The notes under the pieces were generated by a model. That model did not search any database. It saw only the letters and a program-made list of their open reading frames with translations, and was not told the origin of the DNA. Shown in pieces: positions 17,474 to 25,387 of a DNA stretch of 33,426 bases. The translations under genes and the position numbers were made by a program. The DNA is from Anoxybacillus sp. (GTDB lineage: Bacteria; Bacillota; Bacilli; Bacillales; Anoxybacillaceae), in NCBI RefSeq assembly GCF_023512315.1, contig NZ_JAILZV010000016.1, positions 1-33,426 on the forward strand, read 5' to 3'. The stretch's first letter is position 1; every line of letters starts with the position of its first letter.

Positions 17474-18964
17474 ATGCCAGCAAGAACAGGGGAGCAATAT
17501 TTAAAAGCGTTGAAAGGGGCGAAAAACTGTATTTATATCGACGGGCAGCGCGTCGAAGATCCGACAGAGCATCCAGCATTTAAAAACGTCGCGCGTTCGG
17601 TTGCCGATTTGTACGATTTGCAGTACGAAAAGCGCGACAAAATGCTGTACACTTCACCGACAACCGGGGACTTAGTAGGGCTTTCGTTTATCGCGCCAAA
17701 AACGAAAGAAGACTTAATCGCCCGGCGAGAAATGTTTACTGAATGGGCTCGTTACTCCGGCGGAATGATGGGGCGTTCGCCTGATTACATTAATACAAGC
17801 ATCATGGCGTTTGCTTCTGCCGCTGAATTTTTCCGTCAAGGCAATCGTGACGGCATTGACTTTGGCGAAAATATCATGAAATATTACGAATACGTCCGCG
17901 AAAACGACTTAGCACTCACACATACACTAATCCATCCTCAAGTTAATCGTGCCAAAGCGCAACACGAACAAAACGACCCACACGTATCTGCAAGAATTGT
18001 GAAAAAAGACGCTGACGGTATTTACGTTTCCGGTTGCCGGTTGCTCGCCACGTTAGGCGGGATTACAGACGAATGCATCGTCTATCCATCGACCTTGAAC
18101 AAGGCGACTAATAACGACGACCCATATTGCATGGCGTTTGCTTTTGCGAATAATACCCCTGGCGTTAAATTCGTTTGCCGTGAATCGTTTGATTACGGGA
18201 AAAATCAATGGGATCACCCGATGGGAGCACAGTTTGATGAAAGTGATGCCATCGTTATTTTTGAAAACGCCTTCATCCCGTGGGAACGCGTCTTTATCGT
18301 GCATAACGCGGATTTATGCAACCGGACGTACCGAGAAACGAATGCGGTTATTCATATGTCGCATCAAGTCGTCGCGAAAAACATCGCCAAAACCGAATTT
18401 GTGCTTGGAGTTATTTTAAGCATGATGGAAGCAGTTGGAATCGAGCAGTTCCAGCACGTCAAAGAAAAAGCGGCAGAAGTAATGATTATTCTTGAAACGA
18501 TGCGTTCCCATTTATATCGCGCAGAACAAGATGCCAAAATCGATCGTTATGGAAACATGACACCAGACTTTTTGCCGCTCGATGCAGCTAGAAACTGGTA
18601 TCCAAAAGTATATCAACGGATGGTTGAAATCATTCGAATTTTAGGCGCTTCTGGCTTGATGGCCATTCCAACACATAAAGATTTTGAAGATGCAGAGATT
18701 GGGCCGCTCATGCATCGCTATATGCAAGGGGCAGCGATCGATGGATATGAACGCGTTCAGCTTTATCGTCTTGCTTGGGATATTGCCATTAGTGCGTTTG
18801 GTAACCGTCAAGCATTATACGAATATTACTTTTTCGGTGATCCAGTTCGCATGTCGAACGTGTTTTATGACCATTACGACAAAGCGCCATACAAACAACA
18901 AGTGAAAGAGTTTTTAGAACGGGCGAAGCGTCGTGCCGGCATTACTTCCGTCACACTATCTTAA
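17474..18964 (+). CDS. hpaB: 4-hydroxyphenylacetate 3-monooxygenase, oxygenase component (HpaB family)
   Basis: 496 aa; characterised HpaB proteins are ~480-520 aa. It hydroxylates 4-hydroxyphenylacetate to homoprotocatechuate using reduced FAD and O2. The substrate-site pair appears as R101 and Y105 in GRSPDYIN, with H150 in LTHTLIHPQVNRAKAQ as the likely third residue. The central acyl-CoA-dehydrogenase-like region includes CRLLATLGGITDECIV. The start is the ATG at 17474, six bases after GGGGGAG; a TTG at 17468 is in frame but too close to that site. Phenol hydroxylases of thermophilic bacilli belong to the same family, so phenol is an alternative substrate, but hpaD/hpaE/hpaG alongside favour 4-hydroxyphenylacetate. 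Confidence 0.87.
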   Translation: MPARTGEQYLKALKGAKNCIYIDGQRVEDPTEHPAFKNVARSVADLYDLQYEKRDKMLYTSPTTGDLVGLSFIAPKTKEDLIARREMFTEWARYSGGMMGRSPDYINTSIMAFASAAEFFRQGNRDGIDFGENIMKYYEYVRENDLALTHTLIHPQVNRAKAQHEQNDPHVSARIVKKDADGIYVSGCRLLATLGGITDECIVYPSTLNKATNNDDPYCMAFAFANNTPGVKFVCRESFDYGKNQWDHPMGAQFDESDAIVIFENAFIPWERVFIVHNADLCNRTYRETNAVIHMSHQVVAKNIAKTEFVLGVILSMMEAVGIEQFQHVKEKAAEVMIILETMRSHLYRAEQDAKIDRYGNMTPDFLPLDAARNWYPKVYQRMVEIIRILGASGLMAIPTHKDFEDAEIGPLMHRYMQGAAIDGYERVQLYRLAWDIAISAFGNRQALYEYYFFGDPVRMSNVFYDHYDKAPYKQQVKEFLERAKRRAGITSVTLS

Positions 18965-18979
18965 TGAGGGGGAGTTTGT

Positions 18980-19969
18980 GTGAAAAAAACGTTTGACATT
19001 GTTCGCTTGCACCATGTCGAAGTGACGGTAACTGATTTGGACCGGGCGTACGATTTCTACGTCCATGGACTTGGGTTATTCGAAACAGCACGCGACGATA
19101 CGCACCTTTACTTGCGGGCGCTAGAAGATGCGAACCATCACTGCTTAGTATTGACAAAAGGCGAGCAAGCTAGCTTAAACCATATTGCTTATCGAGTGAG
19201 CGCCGACGAAGACCTCGACGAACTAGATCGGTTGTTTACGAAACTAGGAACGAAGAAAAAATGGATTCAGCCAGGGGAAGAACGCGGGCAAGGGAGAGCG
19301 CTCCGCATTCAAGACCCGGGCGGCTTGCCTGTCGAGTTTTTCTTTGAGATGGAAAAAGCAGAGCGAATGTTGCAAAAGTTTCATTTGCATAGAAACACAA
19401 AGATAAAGCGTATCGATCATGCGAACTGCCTCATCACAAACATTGAGGAAGTATATCGGTGGTATAGCGACCATCTAGGCTTTATGACGAGCGAATATAC
19501 AGTAAAAGGATATGGAGAAGACGAAAAAATGTGGGCAGCGTGGATGCACCGAAAACCGAGCGTTCACGATTTGGCGCTTATTAGCGAAACAGGACCGCGC
19601 TATCACCATACTGGTTTTTGGATGGACGACGCGAAAGCGATTTTAGATGCGTGCGACCATTTAGCGGCAATGGGGTATGCGCACAACATCGAGCGCTCTC
19701 CAGGACGGCACGGGACGTCTAACGCTTTTTTCGTCTATGTGCGTGACCCGGACGGAAACCGCATTGAGCTGTATACGGGGGACTATTTTACGAACGACCC
19801 AGATTGGGAGCCGGTGAAATGGCATTTAGACGACCCGCAGCGTGCGACATTTTGGGGCACAGAACCGCCCGTCAGCTGGAAAACAGAAGCTGTCCCTGTG
19901 CAAGACATTTTCACAGGCGCTCTCCTCGAACCAAAACCGCTAACGCCTAAACAGCAAGAAACGGTGTAA
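18980..19969 (+). CDS. hpaD: 3,4-dihydroxyphenylacetate (homoprotocatechuate) 2,3-dioxygenase
   Basis: 329 aa, two vicinal-oxygen-chelate modules. The metal ligands are H147 (RIDHANC), H210 (RYHHTGFW) and E263 (NRIELYTGDYF), and the acid-base histidine is H196 (SVHDLAL). The spacings H196-H210 (14) and H210-E263 (53) are those of the Brevibacterium enzyme (H200, H214, E267). It opens the ring of homoprotocatechuate next to the hydroxyls, giving the semialdehyde used by HpaE. Relatives use Fe(II) or Mn(II), and the sequence does not tell which. It starts with GTG behind GAGGGGGAG, 15 bases after hpaB, and is the last gene before the terminator. Confidence 0.88.
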   Translation: MKKTFDIVRLHHVEVTVTDLDRAYDFYVHGLGLFETARDDTHLYLRALEDANHHCLVLTKGEQASLNHIAYRVSADEDLDELDRLFTKLGTKKKWIQPGEERGQGRALRIQDPGGLPVEFFFEMEKAERMLQKFHLHRNTKIKRIDHANCLITNIEEVYRWYSDHLGFMTSEYTVKGYGEDEKMWAAWMHRKPSVHDLALISETGPRYHHTGFWMDDAKAILDACDHLAAMGYAHNIERSPGRHGTSNAFFVYVRDPDGNRIELYTGDYFTNDPDWEPVKWHLDDPQRATFWGTEPPVSWKTEAVPVQDIFTGALLEPKPLTPKQQETV

Positions 19970-19981
19970 ACATAGCAGTGC

Positions 19982-20013
19982 GAAGCTAACAGATAGGCTG
20001 TTAGCTTCTTTTT
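19982..20013 (+). terminator. Rho-independent terminator closing the 4-hydroxyphenylacetate cluster
   Basis: GAAGCTAACAG (19982-19992) pairs perfectly with CTGTTAGCTTC (19998-20008) around a 5-base loop, followed by T5. It ends transcription 12 bases after hpaD. Confidence 0.92.
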
Positions 20014-20046
20014 GCGGAAATCAACAAAATTCGCCAAGAAAAGAGA

Positions 20047-20090
20047 TTGACAATTTAGAATATTATCGCTATTTTTAACTTAAATATAAT
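20047..20090 (+). promoter_or_regulatory. Predicted paaK promoter region
   Basis: A perfect TATAAT lies at 20085-20090, with only a weak -35 at the right distance (ATTATC at 20062). A perfect TTGACA lies at 20047-20052, with TATTTT 17 bases downstream. Either would place the start of transcription next to or before the large dyad at 20094-20130. Confidence 0.5.
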
Positions 20091-20093
20091 GAA

Positions 20094-20130
20094 AAACATT
20101 TATAACGTTTTATAAACGTCATAAATGTTT
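20094..20130. promoter_or_regulatory. PaaX-type operator of paaK: 17-3-17 inverted repeat
   Basis: The core is ATAACGTTT (20102-20110), TAT, AAACGTCAT (20114-20122). The flanks AAACATTT (20094-20101) and AAATGTTT (20123-20130) continue the dyad, so 16 of 17 arm positions pair. The core recurs at the paaA and thioesterase promoters. Its location just after TATAAT fits a repressor that blocks initiation. Confidence 0.7.
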
Positions 20131-20146
20131 GTTTTTTATCAAAAAA

Positions 20147-20161
20147 ATGAAAGCGTTTGAC
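20147..20161. promoter_or_regulatory. Weak cre-like sequence in the paaK leader
   Basis: ATGAAAGCGTTTGAC fits the consensus WTGNAANCGNWWNCA in 13 of 15 positions, failing at the last two bases. It lies between the operator and the paaK start, where a roadblock would work. Confidence 0.3.
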
Positions 20162-20176
20162 AAAGGGGATGGGAAA

Positions 20177-21499
20177 ATGATTTTGCATGAAGTGGAAACA
20201 TGGTCAAGACGAGAGTTGGAGAAGTTGCAGCTTGCGAGGCTGCAACAAACGGTGCAGCGAGTGTATGAACGTGTGCCATTTTATCGTCAGAAGCTAACTG
20301 GTCGAATAACTCCAGAGCATATTCGGTCGCTAGAAGACATTCAGAAGCTGCCGTTTACGACGAAAAAAGATTTGCGCGACCACTACCCGTTTGGGCTTCT
20401 TGCGGTCGATGTGCAGCAGGTGGTGCGCCTTCATGCCTCAAGCGGTACGAGTGGAAAACCAACGGTCGTGGCGTATACGAAAACCGACATTGAAAATTGG
20501 GCGGACATTGTCGCGCGGGCGATTGCAATTGCTGGTGGAGAACGAGGACAAGTGTTGCATAATGCGTATGGGTATGGCTTATTTACCGGAGGACTTGGGC
20601 TTCATTACGGCAGCGAGCGGCTCGGGATGGTGACCGTACCGGTATCGGGAGGAAATACCGACCGACAAGTGATGCTTATCGAAGATTTTCAGCCACAGGT
20701 GATTTGCGGAACCCCTTCATACGTCCTTAATATTGCGGAGCGAATGAAAGAGCTTGGAAAAGATCCGCGGCAAACGTCGCTGAAATACGGAATTTTTGGG
20801 GCAGAGTCGTGGTCGGAAGAAATGCGGAAGACGTTAGAAGAAGCGTTTGCGATTAAGGCATGTGATATTTATGGGCTAAGCGAAGTCATCGGACCGGGAG
20901 TGGCGATGGAATGCCATGAGGCGCAAGACGGGCTGCATATCGCAGACGACCATTTTTATGTCGAAGTCATCGACCCGAAAACGCTTGAGCCACTACCGGA
21001 TGGGGAAGAAGGGGAGTTAGTATTTACAAGCCTAACAAAAGAAGCGTTCCCTATTCTTCGCTATCGTACCGGCGACATTGCATCGATTACAAAAGAACGG
21101 TGCAAGTGCGGCCGAACGACGACACGAATGTCGCGAGTTAAAGGGCGTGTCGACGATATGCTCATCATTCGCGGCGTAAATGTCTTCCCATCAGAAATCG
21201 AGCACTATTTATTAACGATCCAAGAGCTAGCTCCGTATTACCAAATTCACCTATTCCGGAAAGGAACGCTTGACAACGTCGAACTTCAAGTCGAAATGAA
21301 CGAATCGTTCGCCCAAGAAATCGGCGGCGATTTGAACGACGTACGTGTATCTTTGCTCAAAAAACGCATTCAGCACGTATTGAAAAATTACTGCCTTATT
21401 TCGATCGACGTTCACGTCTGTGAGCCGAAATCGCTCCCGCGTTCGGAAGGAAAGGCGGTTCGCATTGTCGATCACCGAAAAGAAAAAGTAAAAAAATAA
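20177..21499 (+). CDS. paaK: Phenylacetate-CoA ligase
   Basis: 440 aa; E. coli PaaK is 437 aa. It activates phenylacetate to phenylacetyl-CoA with ATP, the entry step of the aerobic hybrid pathway. The adenylate-forming phosphate loop is ASSGTSGKPT (87-96). Also visible are the YGLSEVIGPGVAMEC region, FPILRYRTGDI, and the C-terminal hinge with RVKGRVDDMLIIRGVNVFPS. The start is the ATG at 20177; a longer in-frame reading from 20129 would begin inside the operator region and lacks a ribosome site. It forms its own transcription unit before paaA, with its own operator. No terminator was seen after it, so read-through into paaA is possible. Confidence 0.93.
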   Translation: MILHEVETWSRRELEKLQLARLQQTVQRVYERVPFYRQKLTGRITPEHIRSLEDIQKLPFTTKKDLRDHYPFGLLAVDVQQVVRLHASSGTSGKPTVVAYTKTDIENWADIVARAIAIAGGERGQVLHNAYGYGLFTGGLGLHYGSERLGMVTVPVSGGNTDRQVMLIEDFQPQVICGTPSYVLNIAERMKELGKDPRQTSLKYGIFGAESWSEEMRKTLEEAFAIKACDIYGLSEVIGPGVAMECHEAQDGLHIADDHFYVEVIDPKTLEPLPDGEEGELVFTSLTKEAFPILRYRTGDIASITKERCKCGRTTTRMSRVKGRVDDMLIIRGVNVFPSEIEHYLLTIQELAPYYQIHLFRKGTLDNVELQVEMNESFAQEIGGDLNDVRVSLLKKRIQHVLKNYCLISIDVHVCEPKSLPRSEGKAVRIVDHRKEKVKK

Positions 21500-21521
21500 T
21501 TAATTATTACAATTTTCATAA

Positions 21522-21550
21522 TTGAAATGTTTATAACGTTATTTTATAAT
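21522..21550 (+). promoter_or_regulatory. Near-perfect sigma-A promoter of the paaA operon
   Basis: TTGAAA (21522-21527), 17 bases, then TATAAT (21545-21550). The palindrome ATAACGTTAT (21533-21542), a variant of the PaaX half-sites, sits in the spacer. Promoter this strong would need tight repression when phenylacetate is absent. Confidence 0.75.
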
Positions 21551-21569
21551 TACGTTAAATAAACGTTAT
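21549..21569. promoter_or_regulatory. PaaX-type operator of paaA
   Basis: ATTACGTTA (21549-21557), AAT, AAACGTTAT (21561-21569). The right arm is identical to the consensus arm and the left arm matches at 7 of 9. It overlaps the end of the -10 and the predicted +1 (~21557), as expected for repression. Confidence 0.62.
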
Positions 21570-21587
21570 GAACAGGAGAGGATATAG

Positions 21588-22556
21588 ATGGCGATTGTGA
21601 CATCGTTTGAACGTTTATCGGAAGAAGAGAAACACCAACGGTTTATGGAGAGAATCGAAGCGGGGGAAAAGATTGAGGCGGATGATTGGATGCCCGACGA
21701 GTACCGAATGACGCTCATTAAGCTGATCGCCATGCATGGCATTAGTGAAATTATGGGGGCACTTCCGGAGAAAGAGTGGGTGCCGAAAGCCCCAACATTG
21801 CGCCGAAAGCTAGGGATTATGGCAAAAGTGCAAGATGAGATGGGACATGGGCAATTGCTTCTTCGTGTCGCGGAAGATTTAATGGCTCCACTTGGCAAAA
21901 CGCGGGAAGAAATTATGCAAGATTTGTTTAGTGGAAATTTAAAGTTTCATAACGTCTTTCACATGCCGGCGCCAACGTGGGGCGATGCAGGCTTAATCGG
22001 GTGGCTAGTCGACGGAGCGGCGATCATTACACAAACGAACATGCTTGACGCTTCGTACGGGCCATATGCCCGTGCATTAAAACGCATTTGTGCGGAAGAA
22101 GTGTTCCACGCTCAACACGGGGAGTCGATTATTTTGGCGCTAGCGGAAGGGACGAAAGAGCAAAAAGACATGTTGCAAGGCGCGCTAAACCGCTGGTGGG
22201 ATGCGTTGCTGATGTTTTTCGGCCCTGATAGCCCTTCCACGACAGGGACATCGAAACAAGACATTACGATTAAATATCGCATTCGCACGAAAACAAACGA
22301 GCAACTTCGCCAAGATTTCTTTACCAAATACGTGCCGCGCATTTTATCGATTGGGCTTCAACTTCCAGATGAAACGATGCATTACGACGAAACAGAAGGA
22401 AAATGGATATATCGTCAACCAGATTGGAATCAATTTAAAGAAATCATCCGCAACAACGGTCCGAAATCAAAAGAGCGCCTTCGCCTGCGCGAATTATCGT
22501 ATCGGCATAACGCGTGGGTTCGCGAAGCATTAAGCGGCTCAAAAGCAACGGTATAA
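21588..22556 (+). CDS. paaA: Phenylacetyl-CoA 1,2-epoxidase subunit PaaA (catalytic)
   Basis: 322 aa (E. coli 309). It is the di-iron oxygenase subunit that turns phenylacetyl-CoA into its ring 1,2-epoxide, working in a complex with PaaC and PaaB. Candidate iron ligands are E54 (ISEIMG), E84 and H87 (QDEMGHGQ), D142, and E170/E171 and H174 (AEEVFHAQHG). A strong AGGAGAGG site precedes the ATG. It opens the long operon with paaB 11 bases after it. Confidence 0.94.
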   Translation: MAIVTSFERLSEEEKHQRFMERIEAGEKIEADDWMPDEYRMTLIKLIAMHGISEIMGALPEKEWVPKAPTLRRKLGIMAKVQDEMGHGQLLLRVAEDLMAPLGKTREEIMQDLFSGNLKFHNVFHMPAPTWGDAGLIGWLVDGAAIITQTNMLDASYGPYARALKRICAEEVFHAQHGESIILALAEGTKEQKDMLQGALNRWWDALLMFFGPDSPSTTGTSKQDITIKYRIRTKTNEQLRQDFFTKYVPRILSIGLQLPDETMHYDETEGKWIYRQPDWNQFKEIIRNNGPKSKERLRLRELSYRHNAWVREALSGSKATV

Positions 22557-22567
22557 GGGGGATTACG

Positions 22568-22909
22568 ATGAGTGGATTTTATGAAGTGTTTGAAGTGTTC
22601 AGCCGCAAAAGCGACACCGCACCGCTTCAACACCAATTCAGCTTGCTTGCCCCTAACCACGAAATGGCGTTAGTGATGGCACAAGAAAATTTTATGCGGC
22701 GCGAGCCTGTTTCCGACATCTGGGTCGTGAAACGCTCTGATATTCGCCAGATGACCGAAGAAGAAAAAGACGCCTTAAAGCGGCTTGATAACAAAGACTA
22801 CCGGACAACGAAAGGATACGGGTACTTAAAAAAGAAATGGCGGCAATATGAACAAGAGATGTTCGACGAAAAAGAAATTTTATCTTGGAAGGGGGAGATT
22901 CAACGATGA
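22568..22909 (+). CDS. paaB: Phenylacetyl-CoA 1,2-epoxidase subunit PaaB
   Basis: 113 aa (E. coli 95). PaaB bridges the PaaAC heterodimers and has no catalytic residues. Typical N-terminus: YEVFEVFSRK, then LLAPNHEMALVMAQENFMRR and SDIWVVKRSDI. The start is the ATG at 22568 behind AAGGGGG; a longer in-frame reading from 22514 lies inside paaA. The stop overlaps the ATGATG start of paaC. The C-terminus, rich in charged residues, is longer than in the enterobacterial protein. Confidence 0.92.
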   Translation: MSGFYEVFEVFSRKSDTAPLQHQFSLLAPNHEMALVMAQENFMRREPVSDIWVVKRSDIRQMTEEEKDALKRLDNKDYRTTKGYGYLKKKWRQYEQEMFDEKEILSWKGEIQR

Positions 22910-23727
22910 TGGTCACAAAACCGGAAGAACTCCACCAGCTCCCTGCCTATAAAGAGGCGCTTGTCGAATTATTATTTCAGCTCGCCGATGATGATTTCAT
23001 CATTGCTTATCGCGGCTCGGAATGGCTAGGTCTTGCCCCTCATATTGAAGAGGACGTCGCTTTTTCCTCCATCACGCAAGATACGATGGGGCATGCGGCG
23101 ATGTATTACCAGTTGCTAGAAGACATCGGCATTGGGAATGCCAATGACCTTGCCCACGGACGCACAGCAGCGGAAAGACGAAACGCGATTTTGCTAGAGG
23201 AAGTAAATGGACCAGGTCATTATTTGCATGAGCCGCAGTACGATTGGGCGTTTGCGGTCGTAAGAAATTATTTTTATGCGCAAGCGAAAAAAGTGCGCAT
23301 CGATTCATTGAAAAATTGTTCCTACAAACCGCTTGCGCAAGTAGCGGTAAAAGTAAACATGGAACTTTATTATCACCTGATGCATTGGAGAACGTGGTTT
23401 GTACAGTTGGTAAACGCCGGGGGCGAGGCGCGGGAACGAATGAGAAAAGCAGTGGAGAAAGTATTCGACGATTTCGCCGGCGTGCTTTCACTTGGCGAAA
23501 AGGGAGAAAAAATGGTCGAATGCGGGTTAATCGATAGCGAAGAAGTGCTAAAGGCGCGCTGGCTGCAGGCGGTGAAGCCGGTGTTTGAACAAACAAACCT
23601 TGAGTTGCCAAGCGAGTTCCAGATGAAGCGCGGCAATGGGCGAAATGGTGAACATACAGCAGATTTAATCGAAGCGCTTGCGACATTATCGGAAGTTTAT
23701 CGAATGGACCCTCTAGCAATCTGGTAA
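22906..23727 (+). CDS. paaC: Phenylacetyl-CoA 1,2-epoxidase subunit PaaC (structural)
   Basis: 273 aa (E. coli 248). It is the catalytically inactive ferritin-like partner of PaaA. Recognisable stretches are YRGSEWLGLAPHIEEDVAFS, SITQDTMGHAAMYYQLLED and YDWAFAVVRNYFYAQAKKVR, then YYHLMHWRTWFVQL. The ATG at 22906 overlaps the paaB stop and lies 8 bases after GGGGGAG; an upstream TTG at 22885 is in frame but before the ribosome site. A long open frame on the opposite strand is a shadow. Confidence 0.92.
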   Translation: MMVTKPEELHQLPAYKEALVELLFQLADDDFIIAYRGSEWLGLAPHIEEDVAFSSITQDTMGHAAMYYQLLEDIGIGNANDLAHGRTAAERRNAILLEEVNGPGHYLHEPQYDWAFAVVRNYFYAQAKKVRIDSLKNCSYKPLAQVAVKVNMELYYHLMHWRTWFVQLVNAGGEARERMRKAVEKVFDDFAGVLSLGEKGEKMVECGLIDSEEVLKARWLQAVKPVFEQTNLELPSEFQMKRGNGRNGEHTADLIEALATLSEVYRMDPLAIW

Positions 23728-23749
23728 TCTTTTGAAGGGATGAGGGCTT

Positions 23750-24229
23750 ATGATGGAAAAACTTACAGCTGCGCTCGCTGCTGTTAAAGACCCAGAAATT
23801 GATTCGATCAGCATTGTGGAACTCGGAATGGTGGAAAATATCCAATTCGCCGACGGGGAAGCAATGGTGAAGCTGTTGCCAACGTTTATCGGCTGCCCAG
23901 CACTCGACATCATTCGGCAGCGTGTCGAACAAGTGTTGAGCGATTTAGAAGGAGTCGAACAGGTAACGGTAGAATTTATTCACCATCCCCCATGGACATC
24001 GGATCGCATTACCGAACAAGGGCGGGAAAAATTAAAACAATTCGGCATCGCTCCGCCCCCAAAACAAACCGGTCCAAACGGGGAATGGCAAGTGGAATGC
24101 CCGTATTGCCAATCGTCTTATACGTTGATGGAAAACATTTTCGGACCGACCGCATGCCGCAGCATTTTTTATTGCAAACAATGCAAAAATCCGTTTGAAG
24201 CATTAAAACCAATTTCCATTTGGATGTAA
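23750..24229 (+). CDS. paaD: PaaD, iron-sulfur/metal maturation factor of the epoxidase
   Basis: 159 aa (E. coli 165). Residues 1-90 are a MIP18/DUF59 domain with DPEID (14-18) and the conserved cysteine C49 in FIGCPALD. The C-terminus is a zinc-ribbon-like part with CPYC (117-120), C136 and CKQC (142-145). PaaD is needed for active epoxidase, probably by helping to assemble a metal centre. In enterobacteria the iron-sulfur reductase PaaE follows; here an EthD-like gene follows instead. Either of two adjacent ATG codons could start it. Confidence 0.92.
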   Translation: MMEKLTAALAAVKDPEIDSISIVELGMVENIQFADGEAMVKLLPTFIGCPALDIIRQRVEQVLSDLEGVEQVTVEFIHHPPWTSDRITEQGREKLKQFGIAPPPKQTGPNGEWQVECPYCQSSYTLMENIFGPTACRSIFYCKQCKNPFEALKPISIWM

Positions 24230-24295
24230 AAAAGAGCGCGCGTTGCTCGCCATTTAAGCATATTCACTACGTTCATAGAAAAGGAGAAGAGAAAA

Positions 24296-24607
24296 ATGGT
24301 AAAAATGATTGCTCTTTACAAACAACCGAAAGATAAAGAAGCATTTGATGCGCATTATTTTGGGACGCATGCCCCAATTACAGCGAAAATTCCAGGGCTT
24401 CGCAAAATGGAAGTAACGAAAATTGTCGGCACGCCGATGGGAGGCGAAAGCGAGTATTACTTGTTATGCGAAATGTATTACGACAGCCATGAAGCACTAA
24501 AAGAAGCGATGAAAACGAGCGAAGCAAAAGCATCCGGAAAAGACTTAATGTCATTTGCCGGGGAGCTTGTCACCTTGATGATTGGTGAGGAAGTTGGCAA
24601 TGAATGA
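24296..24607 (+). CDS. EthD-family small protein in the position of paaE
   Basis: 103 aa, a dimeric alpha/beta-barrel (ferredoxin-like) fold of the EthD family. Typical pattern: MVKMIALYKQPKDKEAFDAH near the start, then HAPITAKIPGLRKMEV and a GESEYYLLCEMYYDS strand. EthD proteins accompany several oxygenases, but their biochemical role is not settled. The gene lies 66 bases after paaD behind AAAAGGAGAAG, and overlaps paaF by 8 bases. It has no cysteines placed for an iron-sulfur cluster and no flavin motif, so it cannot itself be the missing reductase. Confidence 0.8.
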   Translation: MVKMIALYKQPKDKEAFDAHYFGTHAPITAKIPGLRKMEVTKIVGTPMGGESEYYLLCEMYYDSHEALKEAMKTSEAKASGKDLMSFAGELVTLMIGEEVGNE

Positions 24608-25376
24608 GTTTTTGCATATTCAAACGTGGACGGAAGGAATGGTCGCAATTATTGAGTTAAACCGTCCGCACGTATTGAATGCACTAAACCGCCCGATGGT
24701 CACCGAAATTGTTCACGCCATCGAAGCATACGATCGCAACGATGACGTTCGCGTGATCGTGTTAACCGGAAAGGGAAGAGCGTTTGCGGCGGGGGCAGAT
24801 ATTGACGAAATGGCTAACGATGACCCGATTACGCTTGATTTGCTCAATCAGTTTGCCGAATGGGATCGATTGGCGCTTATTAAAAAACCGATGATTGCTG
24901 CGGTTCACGGATTTGCATTAGGAGGGGGCTTTGAACTAGCGCTTTGTTGCGATTTGCTCTTTGCTTCCGAAACGGCGGAATTTGGCTTTCCGGAAGTAAA
25001 TATTGGCGTCATGCCGGGAGCGGGAGGGACACAGCGGCTGACGAAGCTAATCGGCAAAACAAAAGCGCTCGAATGGCTTTGGACCGGAGAGCGGATGTCG
25101 GCGAAAACCGCTTACGACTTAGGAATCGTCAACCGGCTCATTGCGCCAGAACTGTTGATGGAGGAAACGATGACGTTCGCGGAAAAGTTGGCCAATCAGC
25201 CTCCTTTATCCGTCCGGTTTATAAAAGAAGCGGTGCATAAGGCGGTTGATTATTCGCTATATGAAGGGATGCAGTTTGAACGAAAGAATTTTTACCTTTT
25301 GTTTGCCTCCGCAGACCAAAAAGAGGGCATGCAAGCGTTTCTGGAGAAACGGAAACCAAGATTTCAAGGAAAGTAG
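24600..25376 (+). CDS. paaF: 2,3-dehydroadipyl-CoA hydratase (enoyl-CoA hydratase)
   Basis: 258 aa, crotonase fold. The oxyanion-hole regions are GRAFAAGADI (59-68) and HGFALGGGFELA (103-114). Both catalytic glutamates of true hydratases are present: E112 and E132 (FGFPEVNIGVMPGAGGTQRL). It hydrates 2,3-dehydroadipyl-CoA, with PaaH and PaaJ finishing the pathway. The ATG at 24600 follows GAGGAAG and overlaps the EthD-like gene; upstream in-frame TTG/GTG codons lie before the ribosome site. Confidence 0.9.
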   Translation: MNEFLHIQTWTEGMVAIIELNRPHVLNALNRPMVTEIVHAIEAYDRNDDVRVIVLTGKGRAFAAGADIDEMANDDPITLDLLNQFAEWDRLALIKKPMIAAVHGFALGGGFELALCCDLLFASETAEFGFPEVNIGVMPGAGGTQRLTKLIGKTKALEWLWTGERMSAKTAYDLGIVNRLIAPELLMEETMTFAEKLANQPPLSVRFIKEAVHKAVDYSLYEGMQFERKNFYLLFASADQKEGMQAFLEKRKPRFQGK

Positions 25377-25387
25377 GGGGGCTGTCC

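Noticed and set aside
20129-20176. Longer N-terminus for PaaK starting at 20129
   Set aside because: Would start within the dyad region with no ribosome site; the ATG at 20177 gives the family length.
23072-23932. 286-aa open frame on the minus strand
   Set aside because: Fully antisense to paaC and paaD, arginine/histidine-rich and low in recognisable structure; paaC is certain.
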